Shown here: piece after piece, positions 1 through 6,401 of the stretch
Numbering within the stretch: the stretch's first letter is position 1
Layout of the letters: every line of letters begins with the position of its first letter
NCBI GenBank assembly: GCA_900543675.1
Contig: UQRY01000029.1
Coordinates: 1 to 22,384, forward strand
DNA length: 22,384 nt
Source: an uncultured Mycoplasmatota bacterium
Lineage (GTDB): Bacteria; Bacillota_I; Bacilli_A; RF39; UBA660
Direction of reading: 5' to 3'
Notes under the pieces: generated by a model
The model's database searches: none
What the model was told of the DNA's origin: nothing
Seen by the model: only the letters and a program-made list of their open reading frames with translations
Program-made: the position numbers and the translations under genes

Positions 1-22
1 TCAAGCCTTATAGGCTTTAGAG

Positions 23-52
23 AAAAACCACCCTTTTTAAGGGTGGATTTTT
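23..52 (+). terminator. Rho-independent terminator at left edge
   Basis: The arms CCACCC (28-33) and GGGTGG (41-46) enclose a TTTTTAA loop and are followed by ATTTTT. An A-run before the stem also makes it usable from the other strand. A second small hairpin, AAGCC/GGCTT, lies at 3-17 just upstream. A paired hairpin followed by AAAACCACC is reminiscent of the right end of IS200/IS605 elements, but no transposase is in view, so only the terminator is supported. Confidence 0.6.
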
Positions 53-104
53 ACTACTACTATCATAATGATAAGGAGAAATAAAATGATAGCAATGAGC
101 TTAA

Positions 105-196
105 GAACTTTTATAATAAAAGTCCAGGCTGTTGACAAAGTCGGTTTTTCAAACCGGCTTTGTCATACAGCCTTTTATATTCCCCACAAAAGTATA
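105..196. repeat. Palindrome-rich unit, copy 1
   Basis: The unit begins with a 20-nt near-palindrome (105-124, GAACTTTTATAATAAAAGTC) and ends with TATTCCCCACAAAAGTATA (178-196). Between them is a long hairpin at 127-172: GGCTGT/ACAGCC outside, GACAAAG/CTTTGTC in the middle and CGGTTT/AAACCG inside, around a TTC loop. The same two boundary motifs recur at 314-333 and 397-416 around a different interior. I do not recognise the family; a MITE-like or regulatory RNA element is possible. Confidence 0.55.
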
Positions 197-237
197 AAAA
201 AAGAGCAATTTTAGGAAATTTCTATCTAAAATTGCTC
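196..237 (-). terminator. Perfect 12-bp hairpin with U-tract on the minus strand
   Basis: GAGCAATTTTAG (203-214) pairs perfectly with CTAAAATTGCTC (226-237) across an 11-nt loop. On the minus strand the stem is followed directly by a run of seven T (complement of 196-202), the form of an intrinsic terminator. It would stop any minus-strand transcript coming from 240-440. On the plus strand the following ATATTTTG is a weaker U-tract. Confidence 0.55.
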
Positions 238-242
238 ATATT

Positions 243-307
243 TTGACATTTTTCTACCACTTTAAACCAACTAAAATATTAGTTTTTTAAAATAGGTAGT
301 TTGTCAA
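243..307. repeat. Nested inverted repeat
   Basis: Three nested pairings share one axis: TTGACA (243-248) with TGTCAA (302-307), CTACC (254-258) with GGTAG (295-299), and AACTAA (269-274) with TTAGTT (279-284). The structure sits between the two boundary-motif units. Its function is unknown; the nesting argues for a folded RNA or a cruciform-type element rather than chance. Confidence 0.4.
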
Positions 308-313
308 CACTCT

Positions 314-416
314 GAACTTTTATAGTAAAAGTCTTAGTTTTCATCTTTATCAAACCTCCTCTCTATAAAGATTAGAGGTAGACACTCAACAACTGATATT
401 CCCTACAAAAAGTATA
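314..416. repeat. Palindrome-rich unit, copy 2
   Basis: It starts with GAACTTTTATAGTAAAAGTC (314-333), one base different from 105-124, and ends with TATTCCCTACAAAAAGTATA (397-416), nearly the same as 178-196. The interior differs from copy 1. ATCTTTAT (343-350) pairs with ATAAAGAT (364-371), while ACCTC (354-358) can pair with GAGGT (375-379), giving a second small pseudoknot. AGACACTCAA (380-389) also pairs with TTGAGTGTCT (420-429) across the end motif. No protein gene is visible here. Confidence 0.5.
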
Positions 417-550
417 CTATTGAGTGTCTTAAAAAACAAGCGAACAGCTATATATTTATTAAAAATATTTTATAGCAAAATTTGTTATATTAGTGTTAGA
501 ATATTGTTAAAAAATTGTTCACTATTATAAAAATGTATGATATATTGTTA

Positions 551-725
551 CTGTGCTGAGATGATGGTATTGACTTAATCTTGGGTTCAGTATCCTAATC
601 CCTTAAGGCACCAGATTAATAATTACTCAAAATTACGAGTTAATATACTAAAATGCACTTAGTTTGTGCATAAATTGTCTAAAAAACTAAAAAACGCACA
701 ATATTTTTGAAATGTTGTGCGTTTT
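551..725 (+). ncRNA. Candidate structured small RNA with H-type pseudoknot
   Basis: CTGTGC (551-556) pairs with GCACCAG (608-614, one bulged C) and closes a 64-nt core. Inside, GGTATTGA (566-573) pairs with TCAGTATCC (587-595, one bulge). CTTAA plus GGG (574-578, 583-585) pairs with CCCTTAAG (600-607), and the two interleave as an H-type pseudoknot. One pair is G-U only on the plus strand, which favours that strand. Two small hairpins (around 623-643 and 653-671) and an intrinsic terminator (691-725) follow. I do not recognise a known riboswitch or ribozyme class. The 5' end is uncertain; a TATGAT-like -10 lies near 536. All pairings were derived by eye. Confidence 0.45.
691..725. terminator. 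Strong intrinsic terminator upstream of fic
   Basis: AAAACGCACAA (691-701) pairs perfectly with TTGTGCGTTTT (715-725) around a 13-nt loop, and the stem ends in T-rich (plus) or A-rich DNA. It can end the candidate small RNA at 551 and separates it from the fic promoter. Confidence 0.75.
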
Positions 726-751
726 GTTTACCTTTTGCAATTTAATATGAT
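724..751 (+). promoter_or_regulatory. Probable fic promoter
   Basis: TTGTTT (724-729) and TATGAT (746-751) lie 16 bp apart. The likely transcription start is near 758, just before the GAGGTG ribosome site (764-768) and the TTG start at 775. The -35 overlaps the tail of the upstream terminator. Confidence 0.45.
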
Positions 752-774
752 AAAGTTTTATTGAGGTGAAACAA

Positions 775-969
775 TTGAAACCATTTAAAGTTGAAAAGTT
801 ACCAATTCAATACAATCTTGATAAAGAATTAATAGTTTTGATTTCGGAAGCTAATTTAAAATATGGAGAATATAAGTCGAATTTAAAAAATAGTCAGTTT
901 GATTCAAGATTTTTTTTAGATTCTAAATCGAAGGAACACAAATATCTCAGGATGACATGTATTATTTAA
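775..969 (+). pseudogene. N-terminal part of frameshifted Fic protein
   Basis: This frame encodes the start of a Fic_N domain (FKVEKLPIQYNLDKELIVLISEAN) but slips out of register at 925-927 and ends at 969. A TTG at 775 is preferred over the GTG at 766, because the GTG lies inside the GAGGTG ribosome site. One extra base near AAA 925-927 would join it to the following frame and give ...DSKIEGTQIS..., the expected Fic_N continuation. The joined gene 775-1823 plus one base is exactly 350 codons, the usual size for this Fic class. The slip is either a real mutation or a sequence error. There is no convincing slippery heptamer for programmed frameshifting. Confidence 0.7.
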
Positions 970-1823
970 AATACATGCTTAAAACAGATGATAATTTAGA
1001 AATTCAAAATTTAAAAAAAGTGATTGATTATGCTAAGAATTATTTGAAAGAAAATGATAAAATAAATATTAAGTTTATAAATAATATTCATAAAATATTA
1101 CTTGATAGTGTTAGAGGAAACGAAAAAGAACCAGGAAAAATTAGAAATATACAAAACTGGATAGGTCCTAAGGGATGTACTATAGAAGAAGCTATTTTTG
1201 TGCCTCCTGCACCAGAAGATGTCCCTATTCTATTAGAAAACTTATTTGATTATATGAACAATGCATATATTGATCCTTTGTTTATAAATTTAGCAATTTC
1301 TCATTCACAATTTGAAACGATACACGCATATAGAGATGGAAATGGAAGATTAGGTAGAGCATTGATTCCTATTCAGTTGGCTTTATTAACGGAAGAAGAA
1401 CCTATCTTATTTTTATCAGAAATAATAGAATTATATAAACCTAGCTATCATAAATTTTTAAATGAAAGTAGAAAGGGAAATATGATTGGTTTTATTAAAT
1501 TCTTTTTACAGTGTATAATAGAGCAGTGTAATAATTATATTGCAAAAATAAATAGAATAAAACAGATATACACAAAGGATATGGAAAAATTAAAAATTTT
1601 AAATAGTAATGCTGTTTACAGAATTATGCCCGCAATAATGCGACAAATAGTTTTTACCAAAAAAGAAATAGAAGAAGAATCAGGAGTATCAAGAAATACC
1701 GTCTCAACATTAATTGATAAATTAGTAGAACTTGATATATTAGTGCCAGACTCTAATTATGCAAAATTAGCTTATAGATATAATGAAATTTATAACGTTT
1801 TTATTGGTAAAGATATGACATAA
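957..1823 (+). CDS. Fic family protein, catalytic part (frameshifted gene)
   Basis: The catalytic Fic loop is at residues 123-134 of this frame, HAYRDGNGRLGR, which matches HxFx(D/E)GNGRxxR with Y for F. Fic enzymes usually move AMP from ATP to hydroxyl side chains of target proteins. The upstream flap (GPKGCTIEEA, about 70-80) and a C-terminal winged helix-turn-helix (about 228-285, SGVSRNTVSTLIDKL) are present, as in the common Fic_N-Fic-HTH proteins. The true reading frame opens before 957: codons 927-956 read IEGTQISQDD, containing the Glu of the autoinhibitory (S/T)xxxE(G/N) helix. A TAA at 924-926 cuts it off from the N-terminus, so translation from 957 (weak AGGA upstream) would lack the inhibitory Glu. 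No separate antitoxin gene is visible. Confidence 0.85.
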   Translation: MYYLKYMLKTDDNLEIQNLKKVIDYAKNYLKENDKINIKFINNIHKILLDSVRGNEKEPGKIRNIQNWIGPKGCTIEEAIFVPPAPEDVPILLENLFDYMNNAYIDPLFINLAISHSQFETIHAYRDGNGRLGRALIPIQLALLTEEEPILFLSEIIELYKPSYHKFLNESRKGNMIGFIKFFLQCIIEQCNNYIAKINRIKQIYTKDMEKLKILNSNAVYRIMPAIMRQIVFTKKEIEEESGVSRNTVSTLIDKLVELDILVPDSNYAKLAYRYNEIYNVFIGKDMT

Positions 1824-2048
1824 ATTTTAATTGTATAAAATGAAAATAAAGGTATTACACTATTAATAGTGATTGATTTATATATCAATTATCTCGGTAA
1901 AAGTTGTAGATAACTTCTTCAACGGCACCATTGGTAAATCTGTTCGAACTATTTGAACTTTTGATATGTTAACAAACTAGGATATGGTTGCTTCTTTATT
2001 AAAGAAAAAGATACAAGGTTTTAAAAATTTCTCAGGGGGAGGTAGCAA

Positions 2049-2378
2049 ATGAATATTTATGGATTTGAACAAGAACTAGGAGCATCTTATGGAGCAGAAA
2101 GATTATGCGATAATGAAGATGTTTATGGTATTGGAATTATAAAAGTAGATGATGAAAAGAGTTATTTAATTCAATGTTTTTCAACAGATGATTTTACAGA
2201 TGGAGCACCTGCACGAGCATATTATGTTGTTGTAAAAACAGATTCTATATTTCTTTTAGATAAGTTAGAAGATACCAGTTTTGATGAAAATAACCTAGAT
2301 AATGGTTCTGTTAAAAAATTAAAGATGGAAGGGTTTAACTTGGTTCAAAGGATAATGTCTCCAATTGTAGAAGATTAG
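2049..2378 (+). CDS. Acidic orphan protein, 109 aa
   Basis: A very strong ribosome site (GGGGGAGG, 2035-2042) sits at good spacing before ATG 2049, so the start is secure. The product is soluble and rich in Asp and Glu, with no signal peptide or membrane segment. Alternating hydrophobic stretches (YGIGIIKV, SYLIQCF, RAYYVVVK, SIFLLDKL) suggest a small beta-rich fold followed by a C-terminal helix. I do not recognise the family. Small acidic single-domain proteins of this shape include immunity proteins of polymorphic toxins, but no toxin partner is next to it. It is monocistronic and ends before a terminator at 2449. Confidence 0.7.
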   Translation: MNIYGFEQELGASYGAERLCDNEDVYGIGIIKVDDEKSYLIQCFSTDDFTDGAPARAYYVVVKTDSIFLLDKLEDTSFDENNLDNGSVKKLKMEGFNLVQRIMSPIVED

Positions 2379-2448
2379 CACAACCAATAGAGAATTCAAA
2401 AAAATATTAGATTCTAAATAACTATATTACTAAGATCAGATTGATAGG

Positions 2449-2486
2449 AAACTCGAACTTTTGAATTTTTCGATAGTTCGAGTTTT
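2449..2486 (+). terminator. Intrinsic terminator in the 2379-2710 gap
   Basis: AAACTCGAACT (2449-2459) pairs perfectly with AGTTCGAGTTT (2475-2485), followed by TTAATA. It closes the 2049-2378 transcript. The rest of the 332-bp gap up to 2710 is A/T-rich; beyond this terminator and the promoter at 2535 I see nothing in it. Confidence 0.65.
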
Positions 2487-2534
2487 AATATGCTTTAAGA
2501 TTATGTTATACTTTTTATAGAAACTAAATTCATT

Positions 2535-2563
2535 TTGACAATATATTTAATAGAAGTTATTTA
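2535..2563 (+). promoter_or_regulatory. Possible promoter for the 2711-4977 operon
   Basis: A perfect TTGACA (2535-2540) is followed 17 bp later by TATTTA (2558-2563), a poor -10. The gene starts about 150 bp downstream, so the leader would be long. AAGGAG at 2694-2699 is the ribosome site for ATG 2711. Confidence 0.35.
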
Positions 2564-2710
2564 ATGAAACATAGATATTGTAGAATTGTTATGTGTATTA
2601 TATGAAATTGTAGATAATATTCGATATGGCGGATAGAAAAACAGTTTTAAAATTGATGAATAGGTGTGTTTAAATCGATAAATTGATAGTCATAAGGAGA
2701 GAAATTTAAG

Positions 2711-3577
2711 ATGGAAGTAATAGACGAAAGGAAAAAATTAGAATTATTAAAAGAAGATGTTTTAAGAAAGGAACAAGCAAGACAAAAATATTCTAGTGGT
2801 TATTATCGATTATCTTTGGTTTCTGTAGAAGAAAATATTAGCTTGTGGAAGAAAAGGTATTTTAATGATGATAAAGAAGATTATTTTTATACTGATTTAG
2901 AAGGAAATCTATTATTTGATGGTAGAAATTTTCAGTATGCCACTCCGTTTTATCATTCTCTAGCTTGTGTAAATGATCGAATAGATGGATGGTATTTAAT
3001 GGATATTGAAAAAAAACAATTAGTTTCTCTACCTAAAGAGATATCTTTTGATAATATTAATGGATTCCGACAGGAAAATTTGGCTTTATTTGATAAGAAA
3101 AAGAGACATTGGGGTAGCTATTGTTATACTCCGGAAAGTGCAGAATTTCGAGAAGAGATTCCCTTTATTTGGGATAACTTAGAGTTTTCGCGGGATAATG
3201 GTTTTGTTTATACTGGACTTGTCGATCGTAGTTCTATTTGTTTTGGTGCTGATAAGAGAAGAGTTTTTCAAATTAATGTGGTTAAACTTCCTATTGATAA
3301 AGCTTATGATTTGTCTTATTATCAGTATTTGATGGAGACTTATCGAGTAGCGATTAATCAGAATACCATTCGTTATATTATGGAAGAGTTAGAAGACTTA
3401 TATAGTCAAGCTCAAGAAGAATGTTTAATTCAAGCTTATATTGGTAGTGCCTATTCGCTTAGTGATTATTATTTTGAGGAGCGAGATAAGAAAGAATATC
3501 AGCGAAATGATGGGGCTAAGGTTGAGTTAGGAGATCTTGGTGATTATCAAAAAGTATTAGCTAAAGTGGTTAAATAG
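2711..3577 (+). CDS. WG-repeat-like protein, 288 aa
   Basis: The first ~35 residues form a charged helix. The middle resembles degenerate WG (KWG) beta repeats: DLEGNLLFDG...YATPFYHSLACV...GWYLMD, then ISFDNINGFRQENLALFD...HWGSY. These follow the pattern D-x-x-G ... F-x-x-x-x-A-x-V ... GW-x-x-x-D. The C-terminal ~90 residues are helical and acidic. WG repeats are usually binding scaffolds. There is no signal peptide, so it is probably cytoplasmic. It heads an apparent operon, with 46 bp to the NUDIX gene. The family call rests on pattern only; an unrelated fold is possible. Confidence 0.5.
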   Translation: MEVIDERKKLELLKEDVLRKEQARQKYSSGYYRLSLVSVEENISLWKKRYFNDDKEDYFYTDLEGNLLFDGRNFQYATPFYHSLACVNDRIDGWYLMDIEKKQLVSLPKEISFDNINGFRQENLALFDKKKRHWGSYCYTPESAEFREEIPFIWDNLEFSRDNGFVYTGLVDRSSICFGADKRRVFQINVVKLPIDKAYDLSYYQYLMETYRVAINQNTIRYIMEELEDLYSQAQEECLIQAYIGSAYSLSDYYFEERDKKEYQRNDGAKVELGDLGDYQKVLAKVVK

Positions 3578-3623
3578 TATGATAGTGTGAATTTTCGATA
3601 GAAGGGATAAAGGAAAAATTATA

Positions 3624-4241
3624 ATGAATACTAAAGAAGATAATATTTTAGAGGAAATTCGGAATTTAAGTGTATCGGAACGAAGAAAACTTTCTTATGA
3701 AGAACTAAAAGAAATGTTACCTAAGCTTTCTTGTGATGAGATTATCGAGATGTGTGGATTGATCGGATACCCAGTATTTACTAGACTTTGTATGGGAGAA
3801 ATTGGTCATCAATTTGTTTTACTACAGGATGGAGCGGCTGCGATTATTGTGAATTCAGATGGACAAATTTTACTACAAAAACGCAGAGACAATGATGAGT
3901 GGGGATTACCTGGAGGTTGTCAGGAACTAGGAGAAAGTTTCTCAGAAGTAATTCTTCGAGAAGTAAAAGAAGAAACTAATCTTGAAGTTGATCATCTTCA
4001 ATTGATTGATGTTGTCTCAGGAATGAGTAGAAAAAATGCTTATCCAAATGGGGATGTGGTGATTAACAATACAGTTTTATATTATATCGATCAATATCAT
4101 GGGGAGTTGAAATGGGATGAAGAGTCAAAAGAACTTCGCTTCTTTGATTTAGAACAATTACCAGAAGAGGATAAACAAAACGATCCGGATTTAATTAAAG
4201 TGTATAAGAAATGGAGAGAAAACAATGAAACTAGAAGATAA
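3624..4241 (+). CDS. NUDIX hydrolase
   Basis: The protein hydrolyses a nucleoside diphosphate linked to another group; the substrate cannot be read from sequence. The Nudix box spans residues 98-120 (G98, E104, R112-E113, E116-E117) and fits Gx5Ex7REUxEExGU except that the final Gly is Asn119. The preceding strand (AAAIIVNSDGQILLQKRR) and WGLPGG are typical. About 65 N-terminal residues form an additional helical region, making it longer (205 aa) than a minimal Nudix enzyme. An AAAGGA site precedes ATG 3624. The 3' end overlaps the SDR gene by 17 bp, so the two are translationally coupled. Confidence 0.9.
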   Translation: MNTKEDNILEEIRNLSVSERRKLSYEELKEMLPKLSCDEIIEMCGLIGYPVFTRLCMGEIGHQFVLLQDGAAAIIVNSDGQILLQKRRDNDEWGLPGGCQELGESFSEVILREVKEETNLEVDHLQLIDVVSGMSRKNAYPNGDVVINNTVLYYIDQYHGELKWDEESKELRFFDLEQLPEEDKQNDPDLIKVYKKWRENNETRR

Positions 4242-4977
4242 AATTGCGTTTGTGACAGGAAGCACTAGAGGAATTGGTTATCAGATTGCTCGTTTGTTTT
4301 TACAAGAAGGAGCTAAAGTTATTGTTTGTGGCAGTAGAGAAGAAACTGTTCAGCAAGCTGCTAGACAACTTGAAGAAGAGCTTTCTTTACCTGAGGATAG
4401 AATTTATCCCATCGCTTTAAATATGAAAAATAAAGAAGAAATTAGAAGTAGAGTAAAAGAAGTGATCGCTAAATGGGGAAGAATCGATATCTTAGTGAAT
4501 AATGCAGGAATTACTTCTCAGAAAAATTTAGTGGATTCTACAGATGAAGAATTTCAAGAGATGTTTGATGTTAATTTCTTTGGCCCTGTTTGTCTAACTA
4601 GAGAAGTTGTTTCTTATATGAAGGAATATGGTGGTAGTATTATTAATACCAGTTCAATGGTTGGTGTTAATGGTGGGCGAGGACAGGCAGCTTATGCGAC
4701 AAGTAAAGCGGCAATAAATGGTCTTACGAAGTCATTAGCCAAAGAACTTGGTGAGTATAAAATTCGTGTCAATGCCGTAGCACCTGGTGTTGTTGGAACT
4801 GAAATGGTAGAAGAACACGTTACTCCTGAAATGAAACAAATATTGATTGGCATGACACCGTTAAAACGAATGGCAACACCTAACGATCTTGCCCCTATTT
4901 ATTTATATTTAGCGAGTGATGATTCTTCATTTACGACAGGAACGATTATTCAAGTAGATGGCGGTTTAATTATGTAA
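4225..4977 (+). CDS. Short-chain dehydrogenase/reductase (FabG-like)
   Basis: This is a classical 250-aa SDR. It has the dinucleotide-binding TGSTRGIG (11-18), NNAG (92-95), Ser143/144, the catalytic Tyr157-x3-Lys161 (YATSK), VNAVAPG (182-188) and a C-terminal QVDGG. It reduces or oxidises a carbonyl/alcohol with NAD(P)(H). FabG (3-oxoacyl-ACP reductase) is the closest general type, but no fatty-acid genes adjoin it, so the substrate is open. The start lies inside the NUDIX gene with GGAGAG upstream. A terminator follows directly at 4980. Confidence 0.9.
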   Translation: MKLEDKIAFVTGSTRGIGYQIARLFLQEGAKVIVCGSREETVQQAARQLEEELSLPEDRIYPIALNMKNKEEIRSRVKEVIAKWGRIDILVNNAGITSQKNLVDSTDEEFQEMFDVNFFGPVCLTREVVSYMKEYGGSIINTSSMVGVNGGRGQAAYATSKAAINGLTKSLAKELGEYKIRVNAVAPGVVGTEMVEEHVTPEMKQILIGMTPLKRMATPNDLAPIYLYLASDDSSFTTGTIIQVDGGLIM

Positions 4978-4979
4978 GA

Positions 4980-5005
4980 TGCGGAAAAATATTTCGCACT
5001 TTTTT
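4980..5005 (+). terminator. Intrinsic terminator after the SDR gene
   Basis: TGCG-G-AAA (4980-4987) pairs with TTTCGCA (4992-4998), one G bulged, followed by CTTTTTTC. It begins 3 bp after the SDR stop. It also covers the ATG at 4979, which argues against that codon starting the next gene. Confidence 0.7.
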
Positions 5006-5029
5006 CTTTGTTTTACATATAAAAATACT

Positions 5030-6367
5030 ATGAAAAGAAAATTGAAGAAGAAAAAAGTTTCTATTATCATTCTAACGTATAATCAGCTTGCATTTACCAA
5101 AGACTGTATTGAAAGTATTCGGAAGTATACTAAACCGAATAGTTATGAACTGATTATAGTGGATAATGCTTCTACAGACGGGACGAGAGAATGGTTAATT
5201 GAACAACAAAAAAACAACACGGATATTAAAGTCGTGTTGAACGAAGAGAACCTTGGCTTTCCTAAAGGATGTAATATTGGGATTAGCCATAGTCAAAAAT
5301 CTAATGATATTTTATTACTAAATAACGATACTATTGTTACTATCCATTGGTTAGACAATCTTGTTACTTGTTTAGAAAGTGATGAAACAATTGGGGCAGT
5401 AGGGGCAATATCTAATCATCAAGAAAACTTACAGGGATGCGATTTTGTTTATCAAACAACTGAAGAAATGCACCAAAAAGCTTGTCAAAATAATTGTTTA
5501 GATCCTACTCGTTGGGAAGATAAATTATTTTTAATTGGTTTTTGTCTATTAATTAAACGAGAAGTATTCGACCAACTGAAGAGTCTAGATGAAGAATATT
5601 CCCCAGGATATATTGAAGATAATGATCTATCTCTTTCTATTATTCGTTTAGGATATCGCTTAGTTCTTTGTCACGATGTCTTTATTCATCATTATTTGGG
5701 TACTTGTTTTCGAAAAGACAATACTGAATTTCAAAAACTATTAGCGAAGAATCGATCTTATTTTTTCCATAAATGGGGCTTTTCTCCTTTTGCCTTTGAT
5801 GCAGTAAAAATTGCTTCTTTAGAAGTGTTACCATCTAATCTTTATAAGATATTAGAATTTGATTGTGGAATAGGAACTACCTTTTTAAAACTCAAGTATC
5901 AACATCCTGATTTAGTGATTCATGGAATAGAAAAAGATCCTCATCAAGCTGTTTTTTCTTCTTTCTTTGGTACGGTCTATTCTTCTTTAGAAGAAGTAAT
6001 AGATACCGATTATGATTGTATTTTTATTGGTAGAAAGTTAGAACGTGTCAGAGATCTTAGAAGTTTTCTTTCTACTCTTAAGTCTTATCTTAAGAAAGAT
6101 GGGTATATCATTGGCGAGTTTCGTAATATTGTTTCGTTAACTTCTATTTTATCTCTTGCCGAAGGAAATTGGATTAATACGGATCAATTCAGTAATTATT
6201 TGACGATAACCAATATTTGGACTTTATTTCAAGAGTTATCCTATCAAAATGGTTTTGTCTTTTCTTGGTGTCGAAATTTGGAATCAAAAGAAGAAAAAGA
6301 ATTAGCTGACTTTCTCTATCATCGAGATTATGATATTACTTATTATTCTTTTCGTTTTCAAAAATAG
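5030..6367 (+). CDS. Family 2 glycosyltransferase fused to a methyltransferase-like domain
   Basis: Residues 9-225 (from ATG 5030) are a GT-A glycosyltransferase of the rhamnosyltransferase-like type: VSIIILTYNQ, DNASTDGT, NLGFPKGCNIG, the DxD-equivalent NND (98-100), and YIEDNDLSL (194-202). Residues about 270-400 look like a class I SAM methyltransferase: ILEFDCGIGT for motif I, GIEKDP after the second strand, and a late LKKDGYIIGEF strand. The protein would add and possibly methylate a sugar. An in-frame ATG at 4979 exists but lies in the SDR terminator and adds 17 atypical residues; no good ribosome site precedes either start. Other glycosylation genes lie at 8211-9926, so a role in the same surface glycan is possible but inferred. 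Confidence 0.85.
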   Translation: MKRKLKKKKVSIIILTYNQLAFTKDCIESIRKYTKPNSYELIIVDNASTDGTREWLIEQQKNNTDIKVVLNEENLGFPKGCNIGISHSQKSNDILLLNNDTIVTIHWLDNLVTCLESDETIGAVGAISNHQENLQGCDFVYQTTEEMHQKACQNNCLDPTRWEDKLFLIGFCLLIKREVFDQLKSLDEEYSPGYIEDNDLSLSIIRLGYRLVLCHDVFIHHYLGTCFRKDNTEFQKLLAKNRSYFFHKWGFSPFAFDAVKIASLEVLPSNLYKILEFDCGIGTTFLKLKYQHPDLVIHGIEKDPHQAVFSSFFGTVYSSLEEVIDTDYDCIFIGRKLERVRDLRSFLSTLKSYLKKDGYIIGEFRNIVSLTSILSLAEGNWINTDQFSNYLTITNIWTLFQELSYQNGFVFSWCRNLESKEEKELADFLYHRDYDITYYSFRFQK

Positions 6368-6377
6368 TAGAATAGGG

Positions 6378-6397
6378 TATAATTCTATTAGGCGGTA
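6378..6397 (+). promoter_or_regulatory. TATAAT plus shared leader before the HExxH gene
   Basis: A perfect TATAAT (6378-6383) lies only 18 bp before ATG 6402, so transcription would begin almost at the TTAGGCGG ribosome site. The block is repeated nearly exactly at 7868-7889. Confidence 0.55.
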
Positions 6398-6401
6398 ATA
6401 T

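Noticed and set aside
86..214. A 42-codon reading frame with a good AAGGAG site
   Set aside because: Most of it is the long hairpin at 127-172 and the start of the next palindrome. The protein has no recognisable features and the frame probably arises from the inserted element.
575..612. Resemblance of the minus strand to 5S rRNA loop sequence (ATACTGAACCC...ATTAAG)
   Set aside because: Only about 20 bases look alike. The rest of a 5S molecule, including the GATGGTAGT region, is absent, and the pseudoknot with its terminator fits the plus strand better.
1880..1960. Minus-strand words FTNGAVEEV that recall the end of an ISL3-like transposase
   Set aside because: The stretch is under 25 codons with stops around it and no inverted repeats, too short to support a mobile-element call.
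4979..5029. Upstream start of the glycosyltransferase at 4979
   Set aside because: The codon lies in the stem of the SDR terminator, has no ribosome site, and adds 17 residues not typical of the family. 5030 is preferred but not proven.
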